Below the pieces are notes generated by a model. It saw only the letters and a list, made by a program, of their open reading frames with translations, searched no databases and was not told where the DNA came from. Source: Wenjunlia tyrosinilytica (GTDB lineage: Bacteria; Actinomycetota; Actinomycetes; Streptomycetales; Streptomycetaceae). From it: DNA of 50,564 bases. Made by a program: the position numbers and the translations under genes. Location of the stretch: positions 173 to 50,736 of the forward strand of contig NZ_BMMS01000042.1 in assembly GCF_014646055.1 (NCBI RefSeq), written 5' to 3'. This document shows, piece after piece, positions 24,289-32,577 of this stretch (within the stretch, counting starts at the first letter, position 1; the number at the start of each line of letters is the position of its first letter).

Positions 24289-24424
24289 CCTCGAGGCGTG
24301 CCGCCCTTACGCCGACGCCGGGTTCACCGAGGTCGCCCTCGTCCAGATCGGCGGCGACCACCAGGAGCCGTACCTGGAATGGGCTGAGCGGAAGCTGCTG
24401 CCCGCCCTCCGCTACGAACTGTGA
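24289..24424 (+). pseudogene. F420-dependent LLM (G6PDH-like) C-terminal fragment
   Basis: ADAGFTEVALVQIGGDHQEP then WAERKLLPALRYEL and a stop. This is the extreme C-terminus of TIGR03557-type F420-dependent LLM oxidoreductases (VDAGFTEVALVQIGGDxQxxFLDW...ELLPAL), which are about 320 residues when complete. The preceding 20 codons (MVRLTAVVGLVLLLLVLEAC) are not part of the family. A HAD phosphatase gene follows 19 bp downstream. Confidence 0.65.
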
Positions 24425-24443
24425 GAGACCGAGGACACCCGCG

Positions 24444-25118
24444 ATGACCACGAAACGCGCCGCGATCTTCGACGTCGACGGAACGCTCGTCGACACCAAC
24501 CACCTGCACGTCGTCACCTGGTGGGAGGCGTTCCGGCAGGCGGGCCATCAGGTCCCCATGCGGGAGATCCATCGGGCCGTGGGCCTCAGTGGCGGCGACC
24601 TGCTCGACCACATCCTCGGCGACGACGACCGCGACTACGACGACGACAAGCAGATCGTTGCGGCCCATCACACCCTCTACGCCACGTACTTCGAGCGGCT
24701 GCCGGCGCTGGACGCGGCGGGCGACCTGCTGCGCGCGCTGGCCGGGCGGGGCTGGACGATCGTCCTCGCGACCTCAGCGAGCGGCGCCGAACTGGCCGCG
24801 CTACGGCGGGCCGTCGACGCGGACGACGTCATCCTCGGGGCGGCCAGCGCGGACGACGTGGCCGACGGCAAACCAGCCCCCGACCCCGTCCGACAGGCCA
24901 GGGAACTCGCTGGTGTGCCCAGCGAACGGGCCGTGTTCGTCGGTGACACCGTCTGGGACATGAAGGCCGCCGTACGGGACGGAGTGCTCCCGGTGGCGGT
25001 CCTGTCCGGCGGCATTCCCCGCGTGGACCTGGAGGCCGCCGGTGCGCACGCGGTGTACCGGGACCCCGCCGACCTCCTCGCCCACCTGGACTCCGGCGTT
25101 TTCGCCGACAAGGAGTGA
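24444..25118 (+). CDS. HAD-superfamily phosphatase
   Basis: A 224-residue hydrolase with all HAD motifs: I, FDVDGTLVDTN (nucleophile Asp at residue 10); II, VLATSAS; III, DGKPAPDPV (Lys); IV, VFVGDTVWDM (acidic pair). The helical cap between motifs I and II (WWEAFRQAGHQVPMREIHRA) makes it a subclass-I, phosphoglycolate-phosphatase-like enzyme acting on a small sugar or organic phosphate. ATG 24444 is preceded by GAGAGACCGAGGACACC. It is intact and follows the F420-LLM remnant, with which it may once have formed an operon. Confidence 0.88.
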   Translation: MTTKRAAIFDVDGTLVDTNHLHVVTWWEAFRQAGHQVPMREIHRAVGLSGGDLLDHILGDDDRDYDDDKQIVAAHHTLYATYFERLPALDAAGDLLRALAGRGWTIVLATSASGAELAALRRAVDADDVILGAASADDVADGKPAPDPVRQARELAGVPSERAVFVGDTVWDMKAAVRDGVLPVAVLSGGIPRVDLEAAGAHAVYRDPADLLAHLDSGVFADKE

Positions 25119-25137
25119 GGGGGAGGCGTGGGAGAGG

Positions 25138-25368
25138 TCAGCCGCCGGTGAGTACGGCGTCGCCCTGCGTGCGGGTGCCGTGCAGGCGGCAGCGGGCGGC
25201 GTCGAGGGCATCCTCGACGGTCCGCGTGCCGGTGGACACGCAGAGCGTGTAGGCGACGTCGTCCATCCTTCGCCGTGCGGTGGCGCCGCCGTTCTCGGCG
25301 TGCAGTGTGCACAGGGTCTCGTACTGCTCGACCAGGTCCTTCAACACCGCGGGGTGAGCCAACAGCAC
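25138..25368 (-). CDS. DUF5133-family protein
   Basis: A 76-residue protein from GTG 25368: VLLAHPAVLKDLVEQYETLC, then AENGGATARRRMDDVAYTLC, VSTGTRTVEDALDAAR. This is the DUF5133 pattern (LLAHPAVLRxLVxxYExL...RxMDDVAYTLCVSTGTR), a small all-helical streptomycete family of unknown function often encoded near stress regulators. A GGAG sits 8 bp before the GTG. Frame intact. Confidence 0.8.
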   Translation of the reverse strand: MLLAHPAVLKDLVEQYETLCTLHAENGGATARRRMDDVAYTLCVSTGTRTVEDALDAARCRLHGTRTQGDAVLTGG

Positions 25369-25572
25369 CAGGGGTCTCCATTCACGTGAACCTGTCATCG
25401 ACGGTGCGGATACCCGCGACCCGCTTGCCCATGCCGCGAGTTGACGCGATGTGCGAGTCGGGGGCGCGTAGCCGCGCCCCGCCCCGGGTGGCGTGCCAGG
25501 AGTAGGCTTTGAGTGCGCCCAAACCCCCGGTGTTGCCAGTGCCGTATGAGCCGGTTCGATGAACCGAGGTGC

Positions 25573-25965
25573 GTGACGGTGGTTCCCTTCGAGGTCGCCG
25601 AACGGCGTGGACGCTGGATCCGCCCGGCGGTCGCGCTGCGGGGCGAGGCCGATCTGGAGTCCGTCCCTCAGATGCGTACGGCCATCGAGCGCTGTCTGTG
25701 CCGGCCCGGCCGGCGGATGGCTATCGACGTGTCCGCGCTCACGTTCTGCGACGTCAGCGGACTCAACGCCTTCCTGGACGGTGCCCAACACGGCGCCGAC
25801 TCGGGCCGCCACCTGACACTGTGACGGCCGTCGGCCGCCCAGGTCGTACGCTTGCTCGTGCTCGCCGGCTGCGCGGAGATCCGGCTGGGACGGCGGGCGG
25901 CCCGGCAGGGCTCGGGGCGCCTGCTTGTGCGCGCCCTCCGCCGCCGGGCCCGAGGGGGCCGGTGA
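25573..25965 (+). pseudogene. STAS-domain anti-anti-sigma factor, frameshifted near the C-terminus
   Basis: The protein begins at GTG 25573 (or ATG 25546): VTVVPFEVAERRGRW, ALRGEADLESVPQMRTAIER, MAIDVSALTFCDVSGLNAFL. The DVSGLN loop holds the Ser that is phosphorylated in RsbV/SpoIIAA-type antagonists (usual DSSGLR). The frame stops at 25824, but the continuation is clear in another frame: SAAQVVRLLVLAGCAEI. One or two bases are lost or gained near 25825-25840. It fits with the sigma-B/F-type sigma factor 3 kb away as part of a partner-switching stress network. Confidence 0.65.
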
Positions 25966-26067
25966 ACTCGGCGAGCTCGGTGGACCGGTGAGATCGGTGA
26001 GCGATGACCCCGGTGCTCAGACCGTCGCGTGACCCAGCGTGTGTGCCGCCGCCGCGAGGAGCAGTTC

Positions 26068-27350
26068 CTAGTCCTTGGTCTGGCGGTCGGCGGGCACGAA
26101 GGACGGTTCGCCGTCCATGGTCGTGTCGTTGCTCCCGGCCAGGTCGGCCGAGCCGCCCCACAGCTCCGGCAGCACCGGCGGGAGCGCGCTGAGCACCTCG
26201 GCCGACGCGGCACGGGTGGCCATGCCCTTCGGGTCGGCGGGGAAGTCTGGCAGGGCCTCGGTCCAGCCGTCCGGCAGCCGCCGCGCTTGGAGGCGGTCCA
26301 GCAGCCCGGCCCGCTCGGGATGGGCCGCCCGGCCGGGCCACATATGCCTCATCCCACTCGGCGTGCGCCCGCCGCCCGCGCTCGGCGGCCAACCGGGTGC
26401 GGGCCAGCACGGCGTCCTCTACGACGAAGTCGTGCTCGGGGTCGAAGCTGAGCAGCCGCTTGGTCGCGGCGACTTCGTCCGCGCCGAGCGCCGAGCCGTG
26501 GGCCTTGCCGGTGCTCTGCTTGGTGGGCGCGGGCCAGCCGATCAGCGTACGCACATGATCAACGAGGGCCGCCCGTCCTCCCCCCGCGCGGCGCGTACGG
26601 CGGCCAGCAGCGCGTCCACGTCCTCGACGTACTCGCCCGTGCGCGTCCACTCGACGGTCTGCACGTGCCAGCCGTAGGCCGCGAAGCGGGCCGGGACGTC
26701 CTCGCTGAAGGCGACGTCGGTGTCGTCCTCGATCGAGATGTGGTTGGAGTCGTAGAAGACGACGAGGTTGCCCAGTTCCTGGTGGCCGGCGAGCGAGGCG
26801 GCCTCGGCGGTGACGCCTTCCATCATGTCGCCGTCGGACGCGATGACGTAGACGTGGTGGTCGAAGGGGCTGCTGCCCGGCTCGGCGTCGGGGTCGGGGT
26901 CGGGGTCGAGCAGACCGCGCTCCCTGCGGGCCGCCATCGCCATGCCGACCGCGCTGGCCAGCCCCTGGCCCAGCGGGCCGGTGGTGATCTCCACGCCGCG
27001 GGTGCGGCGGTGCTCGGGGTGTCCGGGGGTGGCCGAGCCCCAGGTGCGGTACGCCTCCAGGTCCGACAGCTCCAGGCCGTAGCCGGTCAGGTAGAGCTGG
27101 ATGTGGAGGGTCAGGCTGGAGTGCCACAGGAGAGGACGAACCGGTCGCGGCCCAGCCACTGGTCGTCGGCCGGGTCGTGTCGCATGACGTTCTGGAACAG
27201 CAGGTGCTCCAGCGGGGCGAGGCTCATCGCCGTGCCGGGGTGGCCGTTGCCGACCTTCTGCACCGCGGCGGCGGCCAGTACGCGGCCGGTGTCCACCGCC
27301 CGTACGTCGACCGGGTCCCACCCGGCGTCATCCGCCACGGGCATCGTCAC
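26068..27350 (-). pseudogene. Transketolase, frameshifted and lacking its C-terminal half
   Basis: Starting at ATG 27350: DTGRVLAAAAVQKVGNGHPG, MSLAPLEHLLFQNVMRHDP, DRFVLSCG, then (shift near 27123) LELSDLEAYRTWGSATPGHP, VEITTGPLGQGLASAVGMAM, the thiamine-diphosphate motif region YVIASDGDMMEGVTAEAASL, then (shift near 26557) TLIGWPAPTKQSTGKAHGSA, and (near 26350) ADPKGMATRAASAEVL and LWGGSADLAGSNDTTMDGEP. At 26068 the protein ends where the pyrimidine-binding and C-terminal domains (about 270 residues) should follow. The first two shifts fit a single C missing in CC. The large 3' deletion is certainly real. Confidence 0.8.
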
Positions 27351-27464
27351 GGACCGGCCCGGTGAGGTCGTGTTGCCGGACTGCTCACTCGTCGTGCCGT
27401 CGCTCCTCGGAAAGGCCGGTGGTCGGTTCTGCCGTCGTGTCTGTCCTTCGTGGGCGCGTGTCTG

Positions 27465-27938
27465 TCATTCGTGCGCGCTGGGAACCCGCAGGGGGTCGTG
27501 GGGAGCGTCGGGCTTGGCGGCGGCGAGCTGCCCGCCCAGTTCGCCCAGCCGGTTGCGGCCGAGAGCGGAGCGGACCTGGGGGAACCACTCCTTCTCCTCC
27601 TCCTCGACGTGGTGCCGTACGTTCTCCATGAGGACCGTCATCTTGGCGTCGAAGCGCTCGTCCTCGGGGTCCAGGCCGGCCAGCTCGGACAGCATCCACA
27701 GCACGACGTGGTGCTCTTCGACGCTCTCCAGTACGTGATCGGTGGTGGCTGGCACGGCGGCGCGAGCGGCTGGGTAGAAGATCTTCTCCTCGATCCAGGT
27801 GTGGACCGTCAGCTCCTCGATCACCTTGTCGGCGATCTTCCGCTTGGTCTTGTAGGCGCGGTCCCCGGCCTGCCCGAACTCCTTGAAGAGCTTCTCGACC
27901 GTCTGGTGATCTTCCTTGAGCAGCACAATCGCGTCCAT
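27465..27938 (-). CDS. Hemerythrin-domain protein
   Basis: A 157-residue four-helix protein from ATG 27938 (MDAIVLLKEDHQTVEKLFKE). Likely di-iron ligands are visible: H in EDHQT, H and E in LTVHTWIEEKIFYPA, H in SVEEHHVVLWML, and H-x4-E in RHHVEEEEKEWFPQV. Streptomycete members of this type bind a di-iron-oxo centre and respond to oxygen, NO or oxidative stress. An AAAGGCGG ribosome site precedes the start. It lies in the stress block between the broken transketolase and the small membrane protein; frame intact. Confidence 0.88.
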   Translation of the reverse strand: MDAIVLLKEDHQTVEKLFKEFGQAGDRAYKTKRKIADKVIEELTVHTWIEEKIFYPAARAAVPATTDHVLESVEEHHVVLWMLSELAGLDPEDERFDAKMTVLMENVRHHVEEEEKEWFPQVRSALGRNRLGELGGQLAAAKPDAPHDPLRVPSAHE

Positions 27939-28345
27939 GGGCCCGCCTTTCGCGTTGCCCGGCACGTCCCGCAGAACGCGGGGCTGTTCTCGCCGGTGAA
28001 ATACCGAAAGCCGATCGGCTCCCACCTTCCGGCTACCCCCGGCATCGCGTCCGACCCGCCTGAAGCGCACCTTTTGCCGGGTTCGGCTGTGGTGTCAGGG
28101 GCGATCTCCGGGGAACCCGTTCTGTACCAACGTCGTCGACTCCGAGGGCTGCAGGACCGGCGTGCTCGAATCGGTCTACGTGGACACCGCCACCGATGCT
28201 TCGGCCTGCCCACGCGTCGACGGCTGGTGTTCGTCCCCTCCCCTCGACGACGCGGTCCTCGGACTACCGGCCCGGCGCAGGCGGAGAGTGGCAACTCGCT
28301 CGCCGCTGACCTGCGGTTCAATCCGAAGTCTGAAGGTGGTGTTCC
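27939..28345. other. Intergenic region without a recognisable gene
   Basis: It separates the divergent hemerythrin and small membrane protein genes and should hold both promoters. I do not find a convincing -10/-35 pair or a GGGTAC box here, and no frame has a family signature. Confidence 0.4.
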
Positions 28346-28519
28346 GTGGTGGTTCTCTTCCTGCTGCTCGTCCTGATCGCCCTCGTACTGGGAATCGTCG
28401 GGGTGACGGCGAACGGCCTGGGCTACCTGCTGGTGATCGGCATCGCGGTTCTCGTGGCGGCCTTGGCCCTCGTCGCCGTGCGCTGGTCCCGGCGCTCCGG
28501 CAGTCGCCCCGTTCGATAG
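28346..28519 (+). CDS. Small hydrophobic membrane protein
   Basis: 57 residues: VVVLFLLLVLIALVLGIVG, then GLGYLLVIGIAVLVAALALV and a basic tail RWSRRSGSRPVR. Two membrane-spanning segments with a positive C-terminus suggest both ends in the cytoplasm. An AAGGTGGT ribosome site lies 5-8 bp before the tandem GTG codons at 28346 and 28349; either may be the start. Small proteins of this kind are common beside sigma-B-type genes in streptomycetes; function unknown. Confidence 0.65.
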   Translation: MVVLFLLLVLIALVLGIVGVTANGLGYLLVIGIAVLVAALALVAVRWSRRSGSRPVR

Positions 28520-28544
28520 CGGCGACAGCGCGGCAATCGGAGGA

Positions 28545-29379
28545 CTACGTGTCCAGGAGACCGGTGCGGAGCTTGGCCAGGATGCGGCTGAGCAGGCGGG
28601 AGATCTGCATCTGGCTGACGTTCAGCTCGCTGCCGACTGCAGCCTGGGTCAGCTCCTGGCCGAAGCGCATCTGGATGATGGTCCGCTCCCGCTCGTCGAG
28701 TTGCCGGAGCAGCGGGCCGAGCGCATTCACGTCCTCGAACAGTTCCAGGGCTGGGTCGTCGTCGCCCATGGTGTCCGTGTACGTGGGCCCGCTGTCGCCG
28801 GCTTCGCTTTCGCCGCTCGGGCCGTCGATGGAGCCGGCGACGTAGCCGTTGGCGGCCACGAGACCCTCGACGACCTCGTCCTCGGTCAGACCGAGATGGG
28901 CGGCGAGTTCCTTCACGTTCGGGCTGTGGCCGAGCGTGGTGGTGAGTGATTCCTCGCCTTCGGCGAGGCGGCGCGGAGTTCTTGCAGGCGTCGAGGTACG
29001 TGGACGGCCCAGGTGGTGTCGCGGAAGAAGCGCTTCATCTCGCCGACGATGTAAGGGATCGCGAAGGAGGTGAACTCGACCTCGCGCATCACGTCGAACC
29101 GGTCGATGGCCTTGATCAGACCGATCGTGCCGACCTGGACGACGTCCTCCAGGTCGCCGTTGCCCCTGTTGCGGAACCGGCGGGCCACGAACCGGACCAG
29201 GGACACGTTTCATCTCGATCAGAGTGTTGCGGACGTACTGATACTCGCCGCTGCCCTCTTCCAGCGGGGGCAGCCGGTCCAGGAACAGCCGGGACAGCAC
29301 ACGGGCTTCCCTGGGGGGCGACCTTGTCGGCGTCCTCGATCCACGGCAGTGCTTCGACGACGTTCACGGAGGGCGTCAT
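28545..29379 (-). pseudogene. Sigma-B/F/G-type RNA polymerase sigma factor with three single-base frameshifts
   Basis: All regions of a stress/sporulation sigma factor are present but split over three frames: ALPWIEDADKVAP | LSRLFLDRLPPLEEGSGEYQ, YVRNTLIEM | [60 protein letters not shown] (region 2) | [20 protein letters not shown] (region 3), then ERTIIQMRFGQELTQAAVGS and NVSQMQISRLLSRILAKLRT (region 4 HTH). The breaks lie at a six-C run (29313-29318), an AAA run (29208-29210) and a shortened C run near 28972. Each is one base, so the gene may well be intact in the organism. Repaired length is about 276 residues, normal. Confidence 0.85.
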
Positions 29380-29633
29380 GGCGCCGCCTCAGGTGCAAAA
29401 GCAGGATGAACGCTTTCTGTGCGCTCCGACCGCATCCGTCTCGGCGAGGCCCCGCCAGTCCGTCGGGGGTTGGAACGCTCGGCACGGTGATTCCCACCAG
29501 ACTACTCCTGGGCTCTCATCCGGCCGCCCCATAGGAAATCCGAATTCCCTAGAATCGCAGGAATATGCGCTCGAAATTCCAGGGCGTGAAGCCGGAAACG
29601 CGGGGCAGATGAAGGAGCGGAGGTTGATAAAAC

Positions 29634-29804
29634 ATGGTTCCCCTGCTTGTAGTTCTGCTTCTCGCGCTAATCCTTTTCGGCGCCGGTTTCGCCCTCAAGG
29701 CCCTGTGGTGGATCGCCGTCATCGTTCTGGTGGTCTGGGCGCTGGGCTTCGTGGTCCGGCCCGCTGGCAGCGACGGCCGTAAGAGCCGCTGGTACCGCTG
29801 GTAA
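29634..29804 (+). CDS. Small hydrophobic membrane protein
   Basis: 56 residues: MVPLLVVLLLALILFGAGFA, LKALWWIAVIVLVVWALGFV, then a basic tail SDGRKSRWYRW. Two hydrophobic segments, the second Trp-rich, match the short hydrophobic proteins that accompany streptomycete stress loci. The ribosome site GGAGG lies about 11 bp before ATG 29634. Fewer GC-rich codons near the start (GTA, CTT, CTA) are unusual for the window. Terminated by the hairpin at 29818-29851. Confidence 0.75.
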   Translation: MVPLLVVLLLALILFGAGFALKALWWIAVIVLVVWALGFVVRPAGSDGRKSRWYRW

Positions 29805-29817
29805 AAAAACCCAGCTC

Positions 29818-29851
29818 ACGGGCCCCGTCGATCACTGTCGACAGGACCCGT
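29818..29851. terminator. Hairpin terminator after the small membrane protein gene
   Basis: ACGGGCCCCGTCGA (29818-29831) pairs with TCGACAGGACCCGT (29838-29851) across a 6-nt loop; 12 of 14 positions are Watson-Crick and the other two are G-T pairs. An A-tract (29803-29809) precedes it, so it would act as an intrinsic terminator on the minus strand and as a stem-loop end on the plus strand. Confidence 0.6.
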
Positions 29852-29986
29852 CGGCATGCCACGGCGGACACTGATCCGCTGAATTCACCGATCTGACCGG
29901 TAGAGGCGTATTTGCGGGGCAGGAATATCCTTGCGGCCGGAGCGATCGGTGTTTCGCAGGGAAACCCGCGGCCTCCAGCGCCTTCC

Positions 29987-30011
29987 GTTCCGGCCGCTTT
30001 TCGACGGGTAC
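29987..30011 (+). promoter_or_regulatory. Sigma-B-like promoter upstream of the SDR gene
   Basis: GTTC (29987-29990), a 15-bp spacer and GGGTAC (30006-30011) resemble the streptomycete sigma-B consensus (GNNTN14-16GGGTAC). The box lies 65 bp before the SDR start codon. The -35 match is imperfect. Confidence 0.5.
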
Positions 30012-30075
30012 ACGCAGGCCAAGGGCATCCGTTGTCCGGAGAGACCGGACACCAGTAAGGGAAGGGTGCGACGAC

Positions 30076-30918
30076 ATGGCGGGACCGATACTCATCACCG
30101 GTGCGGGCAGCGGCTTCGGCAAAGAGGTGGCGCTACGGCTCGCCGTGGCAGGGCACGAGGTGATCGCGGACGTGGAGATCATCGCCCAGGTCAGCGCGGT
30201 ACGGGCCGAGGCCCGCCAGCGGGGTGCGGAGCTGCGGGTCGAGAAAATGGACGTGACCGACCCCGGCGACCGGGAGAACGCCTGGACTGGGGCGTCGAGG
30301 TCCTCCTCAACAACGCCGACGTGTCCGGAGGCGGCGCGACCGCCGACATCCCGGAGGAGCGGCTGCGCCGCCAGTTCGAGGTGAACGTCTTCGGTCCCGT
30401 GCTGCTCACCCAGGGCATCGCCGGGCAGATGGCGGCCCGCCGCAGCGGCCGTATCGTCTTCATGTCCTCGGTCGCCGGACTCACCGTCGACCCGTTCACC
30501 GGCGCCTACGCGGGCTCCGAGCACGCGGTGGAGGCGTTCGCCGACGCGCTGGACCAGGAACTCGCCGAGTTCGGTGTCACGGTGGCGACGATCAACCCGG
30601 CCCCTTCCTCACCGGCTTCAACGACACCATGTTCGAGACGTGGAAGGAATGGCGCGACAACCCCGCCGACCGGCTCTACGACTACACCGCACTCGCCTTC
30701 CCGCACGAGCAGTACGACCCGAACCGGTCTACGAGCGGACCGTGCAGGTCCTGCTGGGTGAGGATCGCCGCTACCGTCACCTGCTCCCCGCCGATTTGGA
30801 GCCGCAGGCCCGCGAACAGGTCGATGCCCTGTGGAACCGGCAGCTCAACGACGGGCACCGCCAGCCCCTCGGACAAAGGGCTTACGACAGCAGCCCCGGA
30901 ACGCCGGTCGGGTCCTGA
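30076..30918 (+). pseudogene. Short-chain dehydrogenase/reductase with three single-base frameshifts
   Basis: ATG 30076: ILITGAGSGFGKEVALRLA (cofactor TGxGxGxG), LRVEKMDVTDPGDRENAW | DWGVEVLLNNADVSGGGATA (NNA motif), IVFMSSVAGLTVDPFTGAYA (catalytic Ser), with the active-site Tyr in TGAYAGSEHAVEAF, where YxxxK appears as YAGSEH, so the Lys is replaced | PFLTGFNDTMFETWKEWRD | EPVYERTVQVLLGEDRRYRH. The three breaks (30284, 30600, 30721) are each one missing G in a G run. If these are assembly errors the protein is about 281 residues and normal in length. A GGGTAC promoter box upstream suggests stress control. Confidence 0.8.
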
Positions 30919-31019
30919 CCGTTCCACCGACGCCCGGCGTCCTGCCGGGGCGATTGGGAGTGCCGGTACCGCGCCGACGGCAGGACGCGATACCTGAGCC
31001 GAGTGCCGGGGAGGCCGGG

Positions 31020-31417
31020 ATGTTCGAGGGTTTCGAGACCGCGCAGGTCGATGTCGGTGAGGCTTCCGCCTTCGTGCGCTTCGGGGGTGAAGGCCCGCCG
31101 GTGGTGCTGCTGCTGCACGGTCATCCCCGCACGTCGGCGACCTGGCACTGGGTCGCACCGCTGCTCGTCCAAGCCGGTCACACCGTGGTCTGTCCCGACC
31201 TGAGGGGGTGCGGGCGTTCCAGGGGGCCGCGCTTCACGGCGGACCACGTGGGCTATTCCGAGCGGGCGGTCGCCGGGGACGTGGCGGCCGTGATGCGCCA
31301 CCTCGGACATGACCGGTTCGCGCTGGTCGGGCACGACCGTGGGGGCGCTGTGGCGCTGCGTCTCACGCTCGACCACCCCGAGACCGTCTCCCAGGTGGCG
31401 TTCGTGGACTGTGTGCC
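31020..31417 (+). pseudogene. Alpha/beta hydrolase (haloacetate-dehalogenase-like), 3'-truncated
   Basis: ATG 31020 after GGGGAGG: FEGFETAQVDVGEASAFVRF, VVLLLHGHPRTSATWHWVAP, HTVVCPDLRGCGRSRGPRFT, FALVGHDRGGAVALRLTLDH. The HGHP oxyanion loop and nucleophile elbow GHDRGG (Asp nucleophile) place it with fluoroacetate/haloacetate dehalogenases and related hydrolases. Homology ends at FVDCVPT (about 31417), where a membrane-protein fragment on the opposite strand begins; the cap and catalytic His are missing. Confidence 0.7.
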
Positions 31418-31429
31418 CACCGCGATTGC

Positions 31430-31687
31430 CGCCCACTGCTGCAGGCCGTGCGCGAGAGACCGGTACACCGTCGACTCCACTGGCACGACCGCCCTCCACG
31501 GGGCGACGAACGCCACCGGCGCCTGCAGCCACCACCCGGCCACGGCCCACCCCAGACAGGCGGCCAGCGCCGCCTTGCCGGCCTGCACCGTCAGATCCCG
31601 TTCACGCCCCGGTCCCCGCCACGCCCGCCGCACCGCCGTCCCGCCGTGACGACGAACCACCCCACCCGCCCTACCCGCCCACTCCAT
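31430..31687 (-). pseudogene. Aromatic-acid-exporter/FUSC-type membrane protein, N-terminal fragment
   Basis: The frame from ATG 31687 gives a basic head, RERDLTVQAGKAALAACLGW, AVAGWWLQAPVAFVAPWRAV and VPVESTVYRSLAHGLQQWAA. This is the first transmembrane hairpin of FUSC/ArAE-family proteins of about 400 residues. After IAVGT (about 31430) the frame runs into the antisense of the truncated hydrolase. Only the first 85 residues remain. Confidence 0.55.
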
Positions 31688-31728
31688 GACACACCAAGTG
31701 CCCTGCCGGACACGGCGGATGCATACCT

Positions 31729-31815
31729 GTGGCGATCTTCATCGGCGGACGCCGCCGCCAGCCCCTGTCCGAGACGACACTCGACCTGGCCGACCCGGCA
31801 ACCGGCCTGGTCACC
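31729..31815 (+). pseudogene. Aldehyde dehydrogenase N-terminal fragment
   Basis: AIFIGGRRRQPLSETTLDLA then DPATGLV. The FIGGxWxxPLxxxTLxxxDPATxxV pattern is the N-terminus of NAD-dependent aldehyde dehydrogenases. Only about 28 residues remain before it meets a formate dehydrogenase fragment on the other strand at about 31818. Confidence 0.4.
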
Positions 31816-31819
31816 GCCA

Positions 31820-31938
31820 GCGGCAGGTGGTCGAAGCGGAAGTCGTTGGCGGGCGGTGGCCGCGTCGCCGTAGTACGACTTGAGGAGGCTCACGAAGTAG
31901 GCCCGCATGTTGCCCCAGAGGCCCTCGCCGGTGCGGCC
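31820..31938 (-). pseudogene. Formate dehydrogenase alpha-subunit internal fragment
   Basis: GRTGEGLWGNMRAYFVSLLK then SYYGDAAT and, after a one-base shift near 31853, NDFRFDHLP. This matches an internal stretch of molybdopterin formate dehydrogenase large subunits (MRAYFVSLLKAYWGDAAT...NDFCFDYLP), which exceed 1000 residues. Neither end is present. The 210 bp up to the GlsB gene (31951-32160) hold nothing further that I recognise. Confidence 0.55.
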
Positions 31939-32160
31939 GGCCTTGAATGAAGGCGCTGCCGGGGCGGCCGATGGGACGTTCTGGACGGTGGTCCCTCGCT
32001 TCGTCAGGGCCCGCGTCCTGCACACGGTCCCCGGCGAAGTCGCTGTCATGACGGATATGCACTGGTCGCCCTTCACCGAAGCCCCGGGCACGCCGACGGC
32101 TCCCGTCCTGTGAGACAGAAGGGAGCCGTTGAGGTGGTGCGGGCGTGTGCCGTCGGTCGG

Positions 32161-32439
32161 TCAGGCGTGGCGGTGGGAGCGTCGGTTGCCGGTGACGAGG
32201 CGGAAGACGAGAAGCAGGATGAGGGAGCCGACGATCGCGGCGATCCAGGTGGAGAGGTCGAAGAATCCGTCGATGGAGTCGACGCCGAAGATCACCTTGC
32301 CGAGCCAGCCGCCGAGCAGGCCGCCGACGATGCCGATGAGCATGGTGACGATGATGCCGCCGGGGTCCTTGCCCGGCATCAGCATCTTGGCGATGGCGCC
32401 GGCGAGCAGGCCGATGATGATCCACGCGATGATTCCCAT
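32161..32439 (-). CDS. GlsB/YeaQ/YmgE-family stress membrane protein
   Basis: 92 residues with three hydrophobic segments and glycine zippers: MGIIAWIIIGLLAGAIAKML, PGGIIVTMLIGIVGGLLGGW, LSTWIAAIVGSLILLLVFRL, ending NRRSHRHA. The GxxxGAIAKxxxPGxDPGG and GIxGxxxGG patterns define the transglycosylase-associated (Gls24-linked GlsB/YeaQ/YmgE) family of general stress inner-membrane proteins. GGAAGCGGAGACACACC precedes ATG 32439. Intact and probably monocistronic. Confidence 0.9.
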   Translation of the reverse strand: MGIIAWIIIGLLAGAIAKMLMPGKDPGGIIVTMLIGIVGGLLGGWLGKVIFGVDSIDGFFDLSTWIAAIVGSLILLLVFRLVTGNRRSHRHA

Positions 32440-32577
32440 GGTGTGTCTCCGCTTCCTCTTCTTCGGACAAAGGCTGTGTCAGCTCTTCGTGTGCGCCGAA
32501 CGGGCCCGAACAAACGTCCCCCTTCAGGATCCGCGACATCGCCGGTTCCTGATGCGGTCAGTAGGGCGTGGGGGCCG

